This document shows, piece by piece, positions 1 to 8,839 of a stretch of DNA of 64,000 nucleotides. Position 1 is the first letter of the stretch, and the number at the start of each line of letters is the position of its first letter. The stretch comes from CALBZH01 sp964538515 (GTDB lineage Bacteria > Desulfobacterota > Syntrophobacteria > Syntrophobacterales > Syntrophobacteraceae). The translations under genes and the position numbers were made by a program. The notes beneath the pieces were generated by a model that saw only the letters and a program-made list of their open reading frames with translations, did not search any database and had not been told where the DNA came from. The stretch is from assembly GCA_964538515.1 (NCBI GenBank), contig CAZIEW010000006.1:37873-101872 (forward strand), read 5' to 3'.

Positions 1-375
1 CGCCGTCCCCGCGTAGTAGTCCCAGACGTCGGCTTCGCCTTTGACCCCGGCAGCGATCGACTTGGACTCGTCGATCACGCTCCCGCCCCCGACGGCCACG
101 ATCATGTCGGCCTTCTCCCTGCGGGCCAGCTCGATCCCCTCCCGGGTGTGCGACAGCACCGGGTTCGATTTGACGTCGGCGTATTCAACGATCTCGATTC
201 CCGCATCGTTCAAGCTCGCGATCACTTTGTCGTAGACGCCACTGCGCTTGATGCTCGAACGCCCGTAGACCAGAAGGGCCTTCTGCCCCAACGCGCGCGC
301 TTCCGTGCCAACGGTCTTGATTGTGTCCTTGCCGAAGACCACCTTCGTGGGATTCCAAAACGTGAAGTTCTGCAT
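1..375 (-). CDS. Iron-containing alcohol dehydrogenase, N-terminal part (runs off the window)
   Basis: The minus-strand frame starts at ATG 375 behind an AAAGGAG ribosome site and is open to base 1, giving 125 residues. It begins MQNFTFWNPTKVVFGK, typical of Fe-dependent butanol/alcohol dehydrogenases, and carries the dinucleotide-binding stretch VAVGGGSVIDESKSIAAG. Family knowledge: these enzymes interconvert alcohols and aldehydes with NAD(P)H and a divalent metal; the metal-binding histidines lie further C-terminal, outside the window. The aldehyde dehydrogenase gene ends 109 bp upstream on the same strand, so the two probably form an aldehyde/alcohol pair under the divergent sigma-54 activator. 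The substrate cannot be told. Confidence 0.88.
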   Translation of the reverse strand, partial: MQNFTFWNPTKVVFGKDTIKTVGTEARALGQKALLVYGRSSIKRSGVYDKVIASLNDAGIEIVEYADVKSNPVLSHTREGIELARREKADMIVAVGGGSVIDESKSIAAGVKGEADVWDYYAGTA

Positions 376-484
376 GCACGCTCCTTTGAGCCCGTATCGG
401 AGCTGAGCCCTGTAAGAGCCCAGCGCGACACCGGTGAATTGATGAACACGTCCCTGTTCCGCTCCGAGCCGCCGTTCGGACCAC

Positions 485-1675
485 TCAAGGCTCGCGCCCA
501 AGCTCCTGCGTGTAGAGAAAGGCGCCGTCCCGCGTCTTCCAGCCCTCACCGTCGCGCTCGATGATCCAGCCGCTTTCCTTCCTGCCGCCGAACCGGATGC
601 GAAGCGGGGAAAAGAAGAAGTCCGGGTTATCGTACACCATGCCGAAGTGGGCATGAAATCGATTTCGCACCTCCTCGGGGGGGCTTCCGAAATAAGATAG
701 CAGAAATCCGTATCGCGTAGCCATGAGCTCCCGGGCCACCTCCTCCGGATCGTCGAATGGCTTCAAGATCAAGAACGGCCCGAACAGCTCCAGGTCGGGG
801 ATCTCCCACCCTTCGTCCGCTTCCATCACGATCGGATAGATCCATTCACCGTCGAGCCCGCCCAGGAGCAGCCGTGCATCCGAGCACCGGTCAACCGCAT
901 TCTGCACGATCAACCGGGTGCGCTTGACGCGAATGGGGCCGACGTCGGTCTTTGGATCGAGTGGGTCTCCCACCACAAAAGACTGCACCTGGGAGAGGAC
1001 GCCGTCGCGCACGGAATCGAAGTGCTTGCGATGGATGAGCGCTTTCTTGATGGTCGTGCAGTACTGGCCGCCGTTGATGAAAGCCCTGCGCCCGATGAAT
1101 CGGGCAGCAACGTTCGGGTCCGCATCTTCAAAAACAACGGCAGCCGGCATCCCCCCGGGGCCCGCAAAGAAAAGCTTGTCAAAGGCGTCGTGCTGCGTGC
1201 GGTATGCCTCGCCCACGGCTGAAGCCCCCGACATGAAGAGGACCCGTACCTCGGGATCCTCCACGCACCGGAGCCCAAACGTGCGGTTGTCCGTGTCGAG
1301 CACAGGCTCCAGGTTTGCTATGGGGTCGCACACCTCGGCGAGAAGACGCGCCGTCCGCGGCGTCTGGGACGTGCAACTGAAGCGCAGGCGATTGCCCGTG
1401 ATGAGAGCCGACCCTCCCAGCCGCGCCAACATGACTGCCCCCGCGTCGTAAGGAAAGATGGCCGCAACGGTCCCATAAGGCCTTCGACCCTCGGCCCACG
1501 GGATCTCCTCCCGCATGGTCCGCAAATGCTGAACCCCCAGGTCGACCTCGATCCCCGTGATCTTCACGGAAAACCCGGCGTCCACGGCAGCAGTCTCCTG
1601 GAGGTCCTCTTTGCGTGCTTCCAGGCGGTCGGCTAATCCCTCTATTGCTTTCAAACGCTCACTGAAATCGCTCAT
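485..1675 (-). CDS. Aldehyde dehydrogenase superfamily protein, acylating-like
   Basis: 396 residues from ATG 1675 (MSDFSERLKAIEG), preceded by GGGAGA; an upstream in-frame start at 1729 has no good ribosome site. The catalytic cysteine lies in NGGQYCTT. The general-base glutamate of hydrolytic family members (usual context LELGG) is absent; instead FAGPGGMPAAVVFEDAD is read, which resembles the AGxGNPP segment of CoA-acylating enzymes such as PduP/EutE. At about 396 residues it is shorter than the usual 450-500. The inferred role is aldehyde oxidation, possibly to acyl-CoA, coupled to the adjacent alcohol dehydrogenase. Control by the divergent sigma-54 activator is likely from context. Confidence 0.8.
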   Translation of the reverse strand: MSDFSERLKAIEGLADRLEARKEDLQETAAVDAGFSVKITGIEVDLGVQHLRTMREEIPWAEGRRPYGTVAAIFPYDAGAVMLARLGGSALITGNRLRFSCTSQTPRTARLLAEVCDPIANLEPVLDTDNRTFGLRCVEDPEVRVLFMSGASAVGEAYRTQHDAFDKLFFAGPGGMPAAVVFEDADPNVAARFIGRRAFINGGQYCTTIKKALIHRKHFDSVRDGVLSQVQSFVVGDPLDPKTDVGPIRVKRTRLIVQNAVDRCSDARLLLGGLDGEWIYPIVMEADEGWEIPDLELFGPFLILKPFDDPEEVARELMATRYGFLLSYFGSPPEEVRNRFHAHFGMVYDNPDFFFSPLRIRFGGRKESGWIIERDGEGWKTRDGAFLYTQELGREP

Positions 1676-1734
1676 GCTGTATCTCCCATGGCTCAAACCC
1701 GTTCCAGGCAAAATTCGATCGCATGACAAGCAAT

Positions 1735-1750
1735 ATCATAGACTGTGCCA
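1735..1750 (-). promoter_or_regulatory. Candidate sigma-54 promoter (imperfect) for the aldehyde dehydrogenase gene
   Basis: On the minus strand TGGCACA (1750-1744) matches the -24 element exactly. At the required 10-base distance the -12 dinucleotide is GA instead of GC, so the match is incomplete. It lies about 60 bases before the start at 1675 and beside a sigma-54 activator gene. Three CGACA direct repeats at 1814, 1824 and 1847 could be activator sites. This is a weak call. Confidence 0.28.
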
Positions 1751-1911
1751 GTTTCAACCATCTGAAATCACTAGGGGCGAGCAGACCTATCGTCCGATTG
1801 TGCTGCAACTCTCCGACATTTTTCGACACGTCCTGTATAAATTCATCGACACATGCTATCTTAATGACGGCGAACGTTGCCAGAGAAAGCTCACGAAAGG
1901 GAGAGAGCACC

Positions 1912-3330
1912 GTGACGGATCCCAGCAACAGAAAGGCTCCACCGGACCTCCTTCAGGCCGTTTTGGACAATCCGTACGAGGGAACGGTCATCATCGACGC
2001 GGAGGGCATCATCCGGCACTTCAGCAAGTCCAATGCGTCCTTTTACAACATCGCGGTGGAGGACGCCATCGGCCGGCACATCCTGGAAATCGTTCCCAAC
2101 AGCGGTCTTCCTGCCGTTCTGAGATCGGGGCGCGCCGAGGTTGGCCACAGTTTTGCCGTCAAAGATCGCCACGTGATCGTGAACCGCTACCCCCTCAAAG
2201 AGGACGGGCGCGTCATCGGGGCCGTCGGCAAGGTGATCTTTCACAACCTCAAAGCATTTGTCGCCCTCAAGCACAAGATCAAGGGGCTTGAGGAAACCAT
2301 CAGGCGTTACGAGCGGGAGATCAAGGACATCTATAAAGCCCGGTACGATTTTGAGGACATCATTGGACAGAGCCATAAAATGGCGAGGGCCAAGCAGACC
2401 GCCGAACGATTTTCGGCGTCATCCAGCCCCGTGCTGCTCATCGGGGAAAGCGGCACCGGCAAGGAGCTGTTCGCACACGCCATGCACCGGACCAGCCCGC
2501 GGCGGGAGCACGCTTTTATCCGAGTCAATTGCGCTTCCATTCCGGGAGAGCTTTTCGAATCCGAGCTTTTCGGGTACGAGCCGGGGGCGTTTTCGGGAGC
2601 GGCCAAGGTCAGAAAGCCCGGCAAATTCGAGCTGGCCCACAAGGGTACGATTTTCCTGGATGAAATCGGTGATATGCCGCTCAGCATGCAGGCAAAGCTG
2701 CTGCGCGTGCTGCAGGAAAAGGAGGTCGAGCCTCTCGGGGCAAGGGCTCCCAAGCCGGTCGACTTTCGCGTGATTGCCGCAACCAACAGGGACCTTGAGG
2801 AGCGCGTGCGGCAAGGTTATTTTCGAAAGGATCTCTTCTACCGCCTCAACGTGGTCAGTGTCCCGCTCCCGCCTCTGCGCGAAGTGCGCGAGGACATCCC
2901 TCTCCTCTGTGCGCATCTCCTGCACAAGCACGGCGGTGACGCCCCTGTCGGAGGACTTACCCTGGACCCCGAAGTGATGGCTCTCTTTTTAACCTATGAG
3001 TGGCCCGGCAATGTGCGGGAGCTCGAGAACGTGATCGAGCGTGCCATCTCCATGTGCTCGAGCTCGCTCATCCGAAAGGAGCATCTGCCCGAAAGCCTGC
3101 TCAGGGAGTCTTCTAACCCTCGCGAGCAGCGGGGCTCCCCCGTTGTCAGCCCGACGGCTCTCGGGTACACGGTAGGGATCGCGGAGAAAGAGCGTATTCT
3201 GGATGCCCTGCGCGCTACGGGCGGCAACCGGACGGAGGCGGCGGCAGTGCTCAAGATCCATCGCACGACACTCTATTACAAGCTGAGGAAATACGGCCTC
3301 TCACCATCGGCAAGGCGCGAGTCGACATGA
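1912..3330 (+). CDS. Sigma-54-dependent transcriptional activator (PAS - AAA+ - Fis HTH)
   Basis: 472 residues from GTG 1912 (TDPSNRKAPPDLL), chosen because AAAGGGAGAGAG precedes it at good spacing; in-frame ATGs at 1723 and 1864 lack this. A PAS sensor (about residues 15-105) is followed by a short coiled linker and an AAA+ domain with Walker A GESGTGKE, the sigma-54 contact loop as GAFSGA (usual GAFTGA), Walker B FLDEIGDM, arginine-finger regions and a C-terminal Fis helix-turn-helix (GGNRTEAAAVLKIHRTTLYY). The PAS input implies a small-molecule or redox signal. It is divergent from the aldehyde/alcohol dehydrogenase genes, its likely targets. Confidence 0.93.
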   Translation: MTDPSNRKAPPDLLQAVLDNPYEGTVIIDAEGIIRHFSKSNASFYNIAVEDAIGRHILEIVPNSGLPAVLRSGRAEVGHSFAVKDRHVIVNRYPLKEDGRVIGAVGKVIFHNLKAFVALKHKIKGLEETIRRYEREIKDIYKARYDFEDIIGQSHKMARAKQTAERFSASSSPVLLIGESGTGKELFAHAMHRTSPRREHAFIRVNCASIPGELFESELFGYEPGAFSGAAKVRKPGKFELAHKGTIFLDEIGDMPLSMQAKLLRVLQEKEVEPLGARAPKPVDFRVIAATNRDLEERVRQGYFRKDLFYRLNVVSVPLPPLREVREDIPLLCAHLLHKHGGDAPVGGLTLDPEVMALFLTYEWPGNVRELENVIERAISMCSSSLIRKEHLPESLLRESSNPREQRGSPVVSPTALGYTVGIAEKERILDALRATGGNRTEAAAVLKIHRTTLYYKLRKYGLSPSARREST

Positions 3331-3424
3331 GGGTCCGAGCACCGGAACGAATGCCGGACGAAAAAGCCACAAGCGGCGACGGTGGAATCGACGCGTCCCG
3401 ATTGACGAGAGGGAGAATCCGCAC

Positions 3425-3964
3425 GTGAGCGAGCGGGAATACCGGCTGGATTGGGTTACGGACAGGATCGCGGTGGGGAGCGCCCCTCTCTCGTACGCGC
3501 AACTGGACCAAATTCGGCTAGAAGGGATCGAGGCCATTGTGAACCTGTGCGCCGAGTACTGTGATTTGCATGAGATCGAAATCAGTCATGGCTTTGACGT
3601 GTTTTACCTGCCGGTTCCCGATGAATGCACTCCCGACTGCGGGGCCCTGGAGCGAGCCATGAGTTGGATGGATGACATCCTCACTCAGCACAAGCGGTTA
3701 CTCATCCACTGCCGCCTGGGCATGGGACGAACGGGAACGCTGCTCTACGCCTACCTTTGGAGCCGAAATCTGCACCAAGGGATCAGCAAAGAGCGACTCG
3801 ATACACTCCGTTCCCGCCCCTGCAATTACAGCCAGTGGCGCCTGGCCAAGCGTTACCAGGGACACCAATGCGCCCGGCCAACCCCATCTCGAGTCCAAGG
3901 CAGGCTAACCGGCTTGTGGAATCGTCTGCGGGATCGCTTGAACAAGACATTCGGGCAACGATGA
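3425..3964 (+). CDS. Dual-specificity/tyrosine phosphatase-like protein
   Basis: 179 residues starting at GTG 3425 with GAGGGAGA upstream. It contains the CX5R phosphate-binding loop as HCRLGMGRTG (Cys and Arg present) and an upstream acidic PVPDECTP segment that could hold the general-acid aspartate, as in compact dual-specificity phosphatases. There is no signal peptide, so it is probably cytoplasmic. It lies 94 bp after the sigma-54 activator and may be co-transcribed. The substrate (protein, lipid or nucleotide phosphate) is unknown. The last 30 residues are basic and of low complexity. Confidence 0.8.
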   Translation: MSEREYRLDWVTDRIAVGSAPLSYAQLDQIRLEGIEAIVNLCAEYCDLHEIEISHGFDVFYLPVPDECTPDCGALERAMSWMDDILTQHKRLLIHCRLGMGRTGTLLYAYLWSRNLHQGISKERLDTLRSRPCNYSQWRLAKRYQGHQCARPTPSRVQGRLTGLWNRLRDRLNKTFGQR

Positions 3965-4271
3965 CTTCCGATCTGACAGCGATATTCCCCTTAGTTCTCG
4001 TTGATTTTTAACCTAGACAGTCTCTCTAAAACCCCTTGATCACCCGATATAGAGTGAGTACTATTACTGGCGTAGACGTCGCCCGCTCAGGTGCCTGATG
4101 CCCGGCGACGGAGTACCGTGTCATCCAGGGTTATTGCAGGCTCACCGAGACTACGTATTTTTTCGGTTTTCTGATCTGCGGGGGAATTTGATTGGACATC
4201 CGGACTCCATAGGATGCCGAAACGAGAGCGAGCAGGACGGGCTCGATTCGTCCAAGAGAAGGGGGTGTGGC
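3965..4271. other. Intergenic stretch, no gene seen
   Basis: 307 bp between the phosphatase and the multicopper oxidase. Its first 100 bp are more AT-rich than the surroundings and may hold the promoter of the oxidase. No convincing hairpin, riboswitch or conserved box was recognised. Confidence 0.6.
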
Positions 4272-5384
4272 ATGAGCTGTCGACGCGTTTCACTCGTGAT
4301 ACTTCTTGTTGGGGTCACGGTTCTGGGCCTCGCGTGTGGGGCGCAGGCCGCCCTTCGGACGTATTTCATCCAGGCCGAAGACTTTGACGATTCCTGTGTC
4401 CCGATCGAGCGTCAGGTAGTCTGCAACCCGAGCTGGGACTACGCCCCCACCAATCTGAACCTGGTTCACTGCATGGATTCCCCGTCCGCGCCATGCGCGA
4501 TTCCCGATCCATGGACGGACAGTCACACGTTTCCGAAAGCCCGCTACGTGCAGTATCGCGATTCCTCCTTCACCACGCGGGTGGCCCCTCCGGGATCGAC
4601 CGGTGAGCTTCCGTGGGGTTGGCTTGGGGTCTTGGGTCCGATCATCCGTGCGGAAGTCGGCGACACGGTCAAGGTCCATTTCCGCAACCGGTCGTCCAAA
4701 GGCAACTTCGGCATGCACCCTCACGGGTTCCGGTACACCAAAGACAACGAAGGCGCGTTTTACACAGGTGCGAATAGTGAGCAGCCACCTGGCTCAGGCA
4801 CCCAGATCCCGCCGGGCGGAGAATTCATCTACACCTGGTTTGCCGATGCCGACAGCGGACCAGCCCTTGGCGACGTGAGCTCCAAAGTGTGGTGGTATCA
4901 CAGCCACGTCGACGAGCCCTTTGAGACCAACCTCGGCCTTCTTGGTCCCATCATCATCACGGCCAGAGGTCTCGCCAAGGAAACGCCCAACGGTCCCGTG
5001 CCCAGAGACGTTGACAAGGAATTTGTGGCGGCCTTCTTCATCTTCAACGAGCTCGACGGGAATGAGCCGGGCCTCATGCACTCGATCAACGGGTATATTT
5101 TCGGCAATCTCAAGGGCCTGGTCATGAAGCGTGGCGACAGGGTCCGCTGGCATTTGCTCGGCATGGGAAACGAAGTGGACTTGCACACCCCGCACTGGCA
5201 CGGGAAAACGCTGACTGTCGGCAGGGGACTGGCGGCTCGGCGGACCGACGTGGTGGAGCTCTTGCCTGCCACGATGATCACGGCCGACATGGACGCCAAC
5301 AACGTGGGTGAGTGGCTTTTCCACTGCCACGTTGCGGATCATATTGCCGCTGGGATGCTCACGACATGGCAGGTCACCCCTTAG
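4272..5384 (+). CDS. Secreted two-domain multicopper oxidase
   Basis: 370 residues from ATG 4272. An N-terminal signal segment (MSCRRVSLVILLVGVTVLGL) is followed by a probable signal peptidase I site after AQA. All copper-ligand motifs are visible: MHPHG (about residue 147), WWYHSH (about 212), HTPHWH (about 309) and a C-terminal HCHVADHIAAGM, so T1, T2 and T3 sites look complete. Segments such as WGWLGVLGPIIRAEVGDTV resemble the cupredoxin domains of ceruloplasmin and factor V. Expected chemistry is four-electron reduction of O2 with oxidation of Cu(I), Fe(II) or phenolics outside the cytoplasm. Copper detoxification is an inference from the copper efflux genes about 5 kb downstream. Confidence 0.92.
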   Translation: MSCRRVSLVILLVGVTVLGLACGAQAALRTYFIQAEDFDDSCVPIERQVVCNPSWDYAPTNLNLVHCMDSPSAPCAIPDPWTDSHTFPKARYVQYRDSSFTTRVAPPGSTGELPWGWLGVLGPIIRAEVGDTVKVHFRNRSSKGNFGMHPHGFRYTKDNEGAFYTGANSEQPPGSGTQIPPGGEFIYTWFADADSGPALGDVSSKVWWYHSHVDEPFETNLGLLGPIIITARGLAKETPNGPVPRDVDKEFVAAFFIFNELDGNEPGLMHSINGYIFGNLKGLVMKRGDRVRWHLLGMGNEVDLHTPHWHGKTLTVGRGLAARRTDVVELLPATMITADMDANNVGEWLFHCHVADHIAAGMLTTWQVTP

Positions 5385-5413
5385 GTCTCCCTGCATCCTC
5401 GGAGGATATCGAG

Positions 5414-5456
5414 AAAGGCCGCAGAAGCTCAAGCCATCATGCGGCCTTTCCCTTTT
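5414..5456 (+). terminator. Probable rho-independent terminator after the multicopper oxidase
   Basis: AAAGGCCGC (5414-5422) pairs perfectly with GCGGCCTTT (5441-5449) across an 18-base loop and is followed by CCCTTTT. It lies 30 bp after the stop codon. The T tract is short, so termination is likely but not certain. Confidence 0.6.
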
Positions 5457-5567
5457 GGGTGCGAGGCTTTCATGGACATCGGGTGATGCATCACCTAAAT
5501 TGCTTTGTGACCGGCCGAGCCGGGTGTTGTGGCAAGAATTGGCGGTCACCCGGAGGGAGGCGAGACC

Positions 5568-6032
5568 ATGCGGACCATCGGAGCAACTTTGCGAGTCATG
5601 CTTGTGGCGGCGTCGCTCGGGCTCGCTCTCGAGACCCCTGCTCAGTGTGGCGCCGGTACTCCTCGAGTGATCGATGCGTTCGTCACCGTGATGGAAGTCC
5701 ACGAGAACGCAACCTTGAGATTGCCGCGGAAGCGAACCACCGTCTTTGACGTAACCACTCGGATCACCGTCAAGAACACCTCGGAAAAGACGCTTCACGC
5801 GCCGTTTACGTCCATCGTCAACGTCAATGGAGCCGGCTGCGGGGACAAGAAGTGGACTCAATCCTCGCCCACAGTCGTATCCGTGGACTTGACGGGCGAT
5901 ACGGGTCTTGAAGCGCTGCCCCCTGGCGAGAGTGCAACGTTTAGCATCCACATGGAGAAACGTCCGAACACGCAGCTGACCTATGAGATCGTCATGTACG
6001 GGGTTGTGGAGGAAGCCAATGAAGGAGCCTGA
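5568..6032 (+). CDS. Secreted protein of unknown function
   Basis: 154 residues from ATG 5568, which has a strong GGAGGGAGG site; an earlier in-frame start at 5529 does not. A signal peptide (MRTIGATLRVMLVAASLGLA) is followed by about 130 residues rich in beta-prone segments, for example FDVTTRITVKNTSEKTLHAP and PPGESATFSIHMEK, reminiscent of an immunoglobulin-like or DUF11-like fold in which a conserved tail follows PPGES. Family not recognised. It lies between a multicopper oxidase and an RCC1-like secreted protein; periplasmic or extracellular location is inferred. Confidence 0.7.
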   Translation: MRTIGATLRVMLVAASLGLALETPAQCGAGTPRVIDAFVTVMEVHENATLRLPRKRTTVFDVTTRITVKNTSEKTLHAPFTSIVNVNGAGCGDKKWTQSSPTVVSVDLTGDTGLEALPPGESATFSIHMEKRPNTQLTYEIVMYGVVEEANEGA

Positions 6033-6101
6033 TCGGTTCCAAAGGCCGAGGATCACCCAGGGATCGTCCCCTCACGCTTCCGGATGGGGGAGACACCATC
6101 C

Positions 6102-7268
6102 ATGACATGCCGCAGCCCGCGCCGCATCGGCAGGTGCATGACGCTTCTCTTTGCCCTTTTCGTCTGTCAGCCCGGAGCAGTGCTGGGGGAGCCGATTCGA
6201 ATCGCCGCGGGAAGCACCCACAGCCTGCTCGTGGCCGAGGACGGGAGTCTGTGGAGCTGGGGGCATAATCAGTTCGGGCAGCTTGGGAATGGCAGTCTCG
6301 CGCCCGCCCTATCGCCCCGTCGAATCGACGAGCTGAAGACCTGGAGATCGGTCGCGGCCGGGGATCGATTCTCGGCTGGAATTCGACAGGATGGATCCCT
6401 TTGGATGTGGGGGTACAACCGGTTCGGGCAGCTCGGGGACACCACTCAGGTGAGCCGGTCCTCACCCACCCGAGTCGGAAAAGAATCCGACTGGTCGGCG
6501 GTGGCTCTCGGCCAGGCACATACCGTGGCCCTCAAGGCGAATGGGACCCTGTGGACGTGGGGATCCAATCTTTTCGGCCAGCTTGGGAACAGCACGGCCC
6601 CCTACAGCGCCTCCCCCGCCCCCGTGGGGGAGGACCGGGACTGGGTCGCCGTGGCCGCAGGTTTTGGCCACACCGTTGCTCTGAAGGCAAATGGCACGCT
6701 TTGGGCGTGGGGCGACAATCAACTGGCTCAGCTCGGGGACGGCACGACCACAAAGAAGACCACTCCGGTCCAAATCGGTCGGGAAAGTGACTGGGCCGGA
6801 GTCATCGCAGGCCACTTTCACACCATGGCCATCAAAGCCAACCATACCTTGTGGGCGTGGGGGATGAATAAATCCGGCCAATTGGGCGATGGGTCAACCC
6901 GAGACAAACGCTCGCCCACTCGAATCGGGAAGGACGCAAATTGGATCGCGGTCGCGCTCGCCCACTCGCACAGCGCCGGCATTAAAGCGGATGGCTCCCT
7001 GTGGGTTTGGGGCAACAACCGCTTCGGTCAGCTGGGGGATGGCACCGCGAATTCCCACCCTTTTCCGGTGCGCATCGGCACGGGCGAGAAGTGGACCTCG
7101 GTTTCCCTCGGATCGTCCCACAGCCTGGGGCTTAAAGCCGATGGGTCCATGTGGAGCTGGGGAAGAAACGATGATGGCCAGGTCGGCGATGGAACGAAGA
7201 ACAGGCGGTATGCACCCGTCCCGATTGGGATGGAAGCGCGTCAGGAGGCTCACGGAGCTCCCGATTGA
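6102..7268 (+). CDS. Secreted RCC1-repeat beta-propeller protein
   Basis: 388 residues from ATG 6102 (GGGGGAG upstream). A signal peptide (MTLLFALFVCQPGAVLG region) leads into seven copies of a roughly 50-residue RCC1/BNR-like unit, each with a WGxNxxGQLG core (SWGHNQFGQLG, MWGYNRFGQLG, TWGSNLFGQLG and four more) and an xGxxHSLxLKxDGSLW strand. Seven repeats are exactly enough to close one seven-bladed propeller with little else in the protein. Bacterial members are mostly of unknown function and probably bind proteins or glycans at the cell surface. Its 3' end overlaps the convergent gene by 19 bp. Confidence 0.9.
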   Translation: MTCRSPRRIGRCMTLLFALFVCQPGAVLGEPIRIAAGSTHSLLVAEDGSLWSWGHNQFGQLGNGSLAPALSPRRIDELKTWRSVAAGDRFSAGIRQDGSLWMWGYNRFGQLGDTTQVSRSSPTRVGKESDWSAVALGQAHTVALKANGTLWTWGSNLFGQLGNSTAPYSASPAPVGEDRDWVAVAAGFGHTVALKANGTLWAWGDNQLAQLGDGTTTKKTTPVQIGRESDWAGVIAGHFHTMAIKANHTLWAWGMNKSGQLGDGSTRDKRSPTRIGKDANWIAVALAHSHSAGIKADGSLWVWGNNRFGQLGDGTANSHPFPVRIGTGEKWTSVSLGSSHSLGLKADGSMWSWGRNDDGQVGDGTKNRRYAPVPIGMEARQEAHGAPD

Positions 7269-8821
7269 GGCTCAAGGGCAAGCTGAATGAAAGCGGCGTC
7301 GTGGCCTGGGACAATGGCTACGCTCCGGGCACCGTTCCGCGTTTTGGCATCCGGGTAATACACTTCCCCAAACCCTTCGCTGTTGCTCGCTTGAACGTAG
7401 TACGTCCCCCCGGGAATCTTGCCGATCGAGAAAGAACCGCGCAAATCCACCTCATCTCCGCACACGAAATTCCAGTCAGGGTCGAATACGCTGATATAGA
7501 CGCTGCGCAATCCCGCCCCGGTCGATCGGTTGACAACCCTCCCCGTAAGCGTCCCGGCTGGCGGAAGGGTGACGTCAACATCCGCGGTGTCCATGCCCCT
7601 TCTCACGCGAGTCAATTGAGCGCCGGTGCAGCCCAGCTCGCTGCCATAGCACCGATCGATGGTCTCGGGGCCGCTTGCGGTCCTCAGACGATAGACTCCG
7701 GCGGCAAGCCCAGCCACGCGGTATCGGCCCTCTTTGTCAGTTCTACCGCTCCCCTTGACCTTCCAATCCTCATCGTACAGGAGCACTTCCACGTCGGGTA
7801 GGCCCGCATCCCCTGGCCCCATGATCCGGCCCGACACACCCCCTCCGAGGTCGAGCCTGAAATCGACGTCTTCTCGCGTCAACCCTGGTCGGACCTCGAC
7901 CGGTTTCGCACTTCCCGTGTCCGGAGCGCCATCCTGGTACACGTCGACGTATCCGTCGGTGTTGTAGGTCCGAACATGGTATTGCCCCTCGGGCAGTCCC
8001 GATACGGAATAGGTGCCAGTGGCACGCGACGTGGTCTCCCGGACGACATCCAGGCTAGGAGTCAAAACAGTGATGGTGACTCGTTCGAGCGGGGTGCCGT
8101 CGGTTGTGCGAGTCACGCGACCCGCGATCGCTCCACCCGGAGGGAGGGCAAGCTCGATCGGCCCCGCATCCCCATCCAGCTCCACTGCCACGGGCTCGCC
8201 GCCTTGGGGTGGCCACCCCCCCGCCTGAAGGGGAAACCCCGGGTGGACCACATCAACCAAACCCTGGTCGTTCCAAGTCAGCAGGAAATAGCGACCGCCT
8301 CCGAGCTGATCGATCTTAAAGCCTCCCGATCCATCCGTGCGCACACTCCGTTGAGGTCTCCATCCGTGATCATAGAGACGGATTTGAGCCTGCGCAACAG
8401 GCGACCGGTCTTGGAGCGCGACCACCCGACCCGAAAGCGAGCCCCAACGGCGCAGCGGCAAGTCAACGAAACGAGTCGGCTCAGGCCCGAAGACGGTGAC
8501 GGTCACAGCGTCTTGCCTGGAGTCGGCGTCACCTGAAAAGCGCCCAGCGTAGGTCGTATCGCCAACAGCCTGCACGTAATACCGACCTTCGGGGAGGTCT
8601 GCAAAGGTGTAGCCGCCCGATGGGCCACTGACGGTGCTCCGCAGCACCCGCCATTTCTCGTCGTAAAGCTTGATCCTGATGCCCTGCAGACCAACCCCCT
8701 GGACCTTCCGGACGACTCTCCCATCGATCGATCCCGCCAAGGCCGGCATCATGCGCCAACCGATCATGACGGCCAGACTCACAATCAGGAATGTCCCGGT
8801 CACCGCACGGCCAGCAACCAT
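7250..8821 (-). CDS. Secreted/surface protein of five carboxypeptidase-regulatory-like repeats
   Basis: 523 residues from ATG 8821. One N-terminal membrane/signal segment (TFLIVSLAVMIGWRMMPALA) is followed by five tandem beta-sandwich units of about 95 residues, each opening GxxxGRV and ending GxYYVxA, with a repeated LYDxxWxxxxSxxTDxxG core. This is the CarboxypepD_reg/SdrD-B-like fold used as a structural or adhesion module. No sortase or other anchor is visible. The gene follows the EF-hand gene by 18 bp on the same strand, so the two may be one transcript and perhaps one calcium-dependent surface system (inference). Confidence 0.83.
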   Translation of the reverse strand: MVAGRAVTGTFLIVSLAVMIGWRMMPALAGSIDGRVVRKVQGVGLQGIRIKLYDEKWRVLRSTVSGPSGGYTFADLPEGRYYVQAVGDTTYAGRFSGDADSRQDAVTVTVFGPEPTRFVDLPLRRWGSLSGRVVALQDRSPVAQAQIRLYDHGWRPQRSVRTDGSGGFKIDQLGGGRYFLLTWNDQGLVDVVHPGFPLQAGGWPPQGGEPVAVELDGDAGPIELALPPGGAIAGRVTRTTDGTPLERVTITVLTPSLDVVRETTSRATGTYSVSGLPEGQYHVRTYNTDGYVDVYQDGAPDTGSAKPVEVRPGLTREDVDFRLDLGGGVSGRIMGPGDAGLPDVEVLLYDEDWKVKGSGRTDKEGRYRVAGLAAGVYRLRTASGPETIDRCYGSELGCTGAQLTRVRRGMDTADVDVTLPPAGTLTGRVVNRSTGAGLRSVYISVFDPDWNFVCGDEVDLRGSFSIGKIPGGTYYVQASNSEGFGEVYYPDAKTRNGARSVAIVPGHDAAFIQLALEPQSGAP

Positions 8822-8839
8822 GATCGACGATCCGCCCGC

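Noticed and set aside
1729..1750. Second -12-like GC for the sigma-54 site on the minus strand (TTGC at about 1733-1730)
   Set aside because: The GG-GC spacing would be 16 bases instead of 10, so it cannot act with the -24 element.
4794..6056. 420-codon minus-strand frame opposite the multicopper oxidase and the next secreted protein
   Set aside because: Copper-ligand motifs prove the plus strand; the antisense product is His/Arg/Gly-rich without a fold pattern.
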